Translations under genes and position numbers: made by a program
The notes under the pieces: generated by a model
Told to the model about the DNA's origin: nothing
What the model saw: the letters and a program-made list of their open reading frames with translations, nothing else
Databases searched by the model: none
Assembly (NCBI GenBank): GCA_009783605.1
Contig: WRDE01000160.1
Span: forward strand, 1-5,565
Length of the DNA stretch: 5,565 nucleotides
Source of the DNA: Oscillospiraceae bacterium
GTDB taxonomy: Bacteria; Bacillota; Clostridia; Oscillospirales; Acutalibacteraceae
Direction of reading: 5' to 3'
Shown here: positions 5,216 to 5,565 of the stretch, in pieces
How positions within the stretch are numbered: position 1 is the first letter of the stretch
Layout of the letters: every line of letters begins with the position of its first letter

Positions 5216-5302
5216 AGTGGCGAGTGGTTAGTGGCGAGTGACGAGAGTGCTGTATTTAGCGGCTTCTAACTACTCGCTACTCGCCACTAACCACTCGCCA
5301 CT
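5216..5302. repeat. Large imperfect palindrome between ylxM and ffh
   Basis: Arms of 30 nt (5216-5245 and 5273-5302) are complementary with two adjacent mismatches, around a 27-bp centre. Each arm is built from short repeated units of the type GTGGCGAGTG and GTGGTTAGTG. The element fills almost the whole ylxM-ffh gap, ending 3 bp before the ffh SD and starting 3 bp from the ylxM stop. It resembles small dispersed palindromic repeats. In the transcript it would form a long hairpin just upstream of the ffh ribosome-binding site. Confidence 0.8.
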
Positions 5303-5305
5303 GCT

Positions 5306-5565
5306 CTAAATCTCCGCCAACTGTTCCAGCGCGGCCAGAATCCGGCCGGCGCGGTTGAATATCTCGCGGGAATAGCTGTGGCGCTCGTTGATATCGGCGA
5401 TCACCCGGATGCATTCGCGGATCTCGTTGATCCCAGCCTCCATCCGGCGGAACCGGGCGGCCAGCCCCAGCTTTTGCTCCATCTCCAACAGCAGCCCCTC
5501 GGCGCGTTTGAGCGAATCCCGGACCCCCTGGCGGGTGATACCCTCGTTTTCGGCGATCTCGGCCA
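5306..5565 (-). CDS. ylxM: YlxM-family putative DNA-binding protein, C-terminal part (truncated by window edge)
   Basis: The open frame enters from the right edge and ends with TAG at 5306-5308. It shows 85 complete codons, with no start in view. It begins AEIAENEGITRQGVRDSLKR, a helix-turn-helix of the sigma-70 region 4 type (IAENEGITRQGVRDSLKRAE), followed by a charged helical tail ending RAGRILAALEQLAEI. This matches the C-terminal half of YlxM, a small protein almost always encoded just upstream of ffh in Gram-positives. In streptococci it has been linked to the SRP pathway as an accessory factor. A TTG at 5488 is internal to the helix and not the true start. The assignment rests on motif and position. 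Confidence 0.85.
   Translation of the reverse strand, partial: AEIAENEGITRQGVRDSLKRAEGLLLEMEQKLGLAARFRRMEAGINEIRECIRVIADINERHSYSREIFNRAGRILAALEQLAEI

Noticed and set aside
5216..5302. CRISPR-like repeat array
   Set aside because: The repeated units form one inverted pair with a single centre; there are no regularly spaced direct repeats with unique spacers.

Overview
The window looks like chromosomal housekeeping DNA of a moderately GC-rich Gram-positive bacterium, most likely Bacillota, class Clostridia. This is inferred from three things: the gene orders ffs-dnaX and ylxM-ffh-rpsP-khpA, both typical of Bacillota; the clostridial style of the DnaX and Ffh proteins; and a lipoprotein-type extracellular solute-binding protein. 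No mobile-element genes, CRISPR arrays, tRNAs or rRNAs were seen.

Layout, left to right. (1) Positions 1-1097, minus strand: the N-terminal 365 codons of dnaX (DNA polymerase III gamma/tau), running off the left edge. (2) 1098-1470: the dnaX leader and the gene for a short bacterial SRP RNA (ffs, minus strand, about 1257-1370), with a good sigma-A-type promoter at 1424-1452. Between ffs and dnaX lies a segment of about 106 bp flanked by perfect 21-bp direct repeats; each repeat carries a copy of the dnaX Shine-Dalgarno/start region. (3) 1470-3025, plus strand: a promoter and a monocistronic sugar-type ABC solute-binding lipoprotein with no transporter partner in view. (4) 3069-3102: a strong bidirectional hairpin terminator between convergent genes. 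(5) 3126-5565, minus strand: ylxM (3' part), ffh, rpsP and khpA, read in that order, with palindromic elements in both the ylxM-ffh gap and the ffh-rpsP gap.

How the parts relate: the window encodes both core components of the bacterial signal recognition particle, the RNA (ffs) and the GTPase Ffh, about 2.5 kb apart. YlxM is a small protein usually encoded beside ffh. RpsP and KhpA are ribosome- and RNA-related partners from the same conserved cluster. The lipoprotein is a secreted protein of unrelated nutrient-uptake function placed between the two SRP loci.

The most unusual feature is the dnaX leader. The duplicated start region and an inverted copy inside the 106-bp segment could form two mutually exclusive RNA hairpins, one of which would sequester the dnaX start codon. 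This is a hypothesis read from complementarity, not a demonstrated switch. Three intergenic palindromic elements (1113-1218, 3766-3839, 5216-5302) suggest a genome rich in small dispersed repeats. No entirely new gene system is evident.
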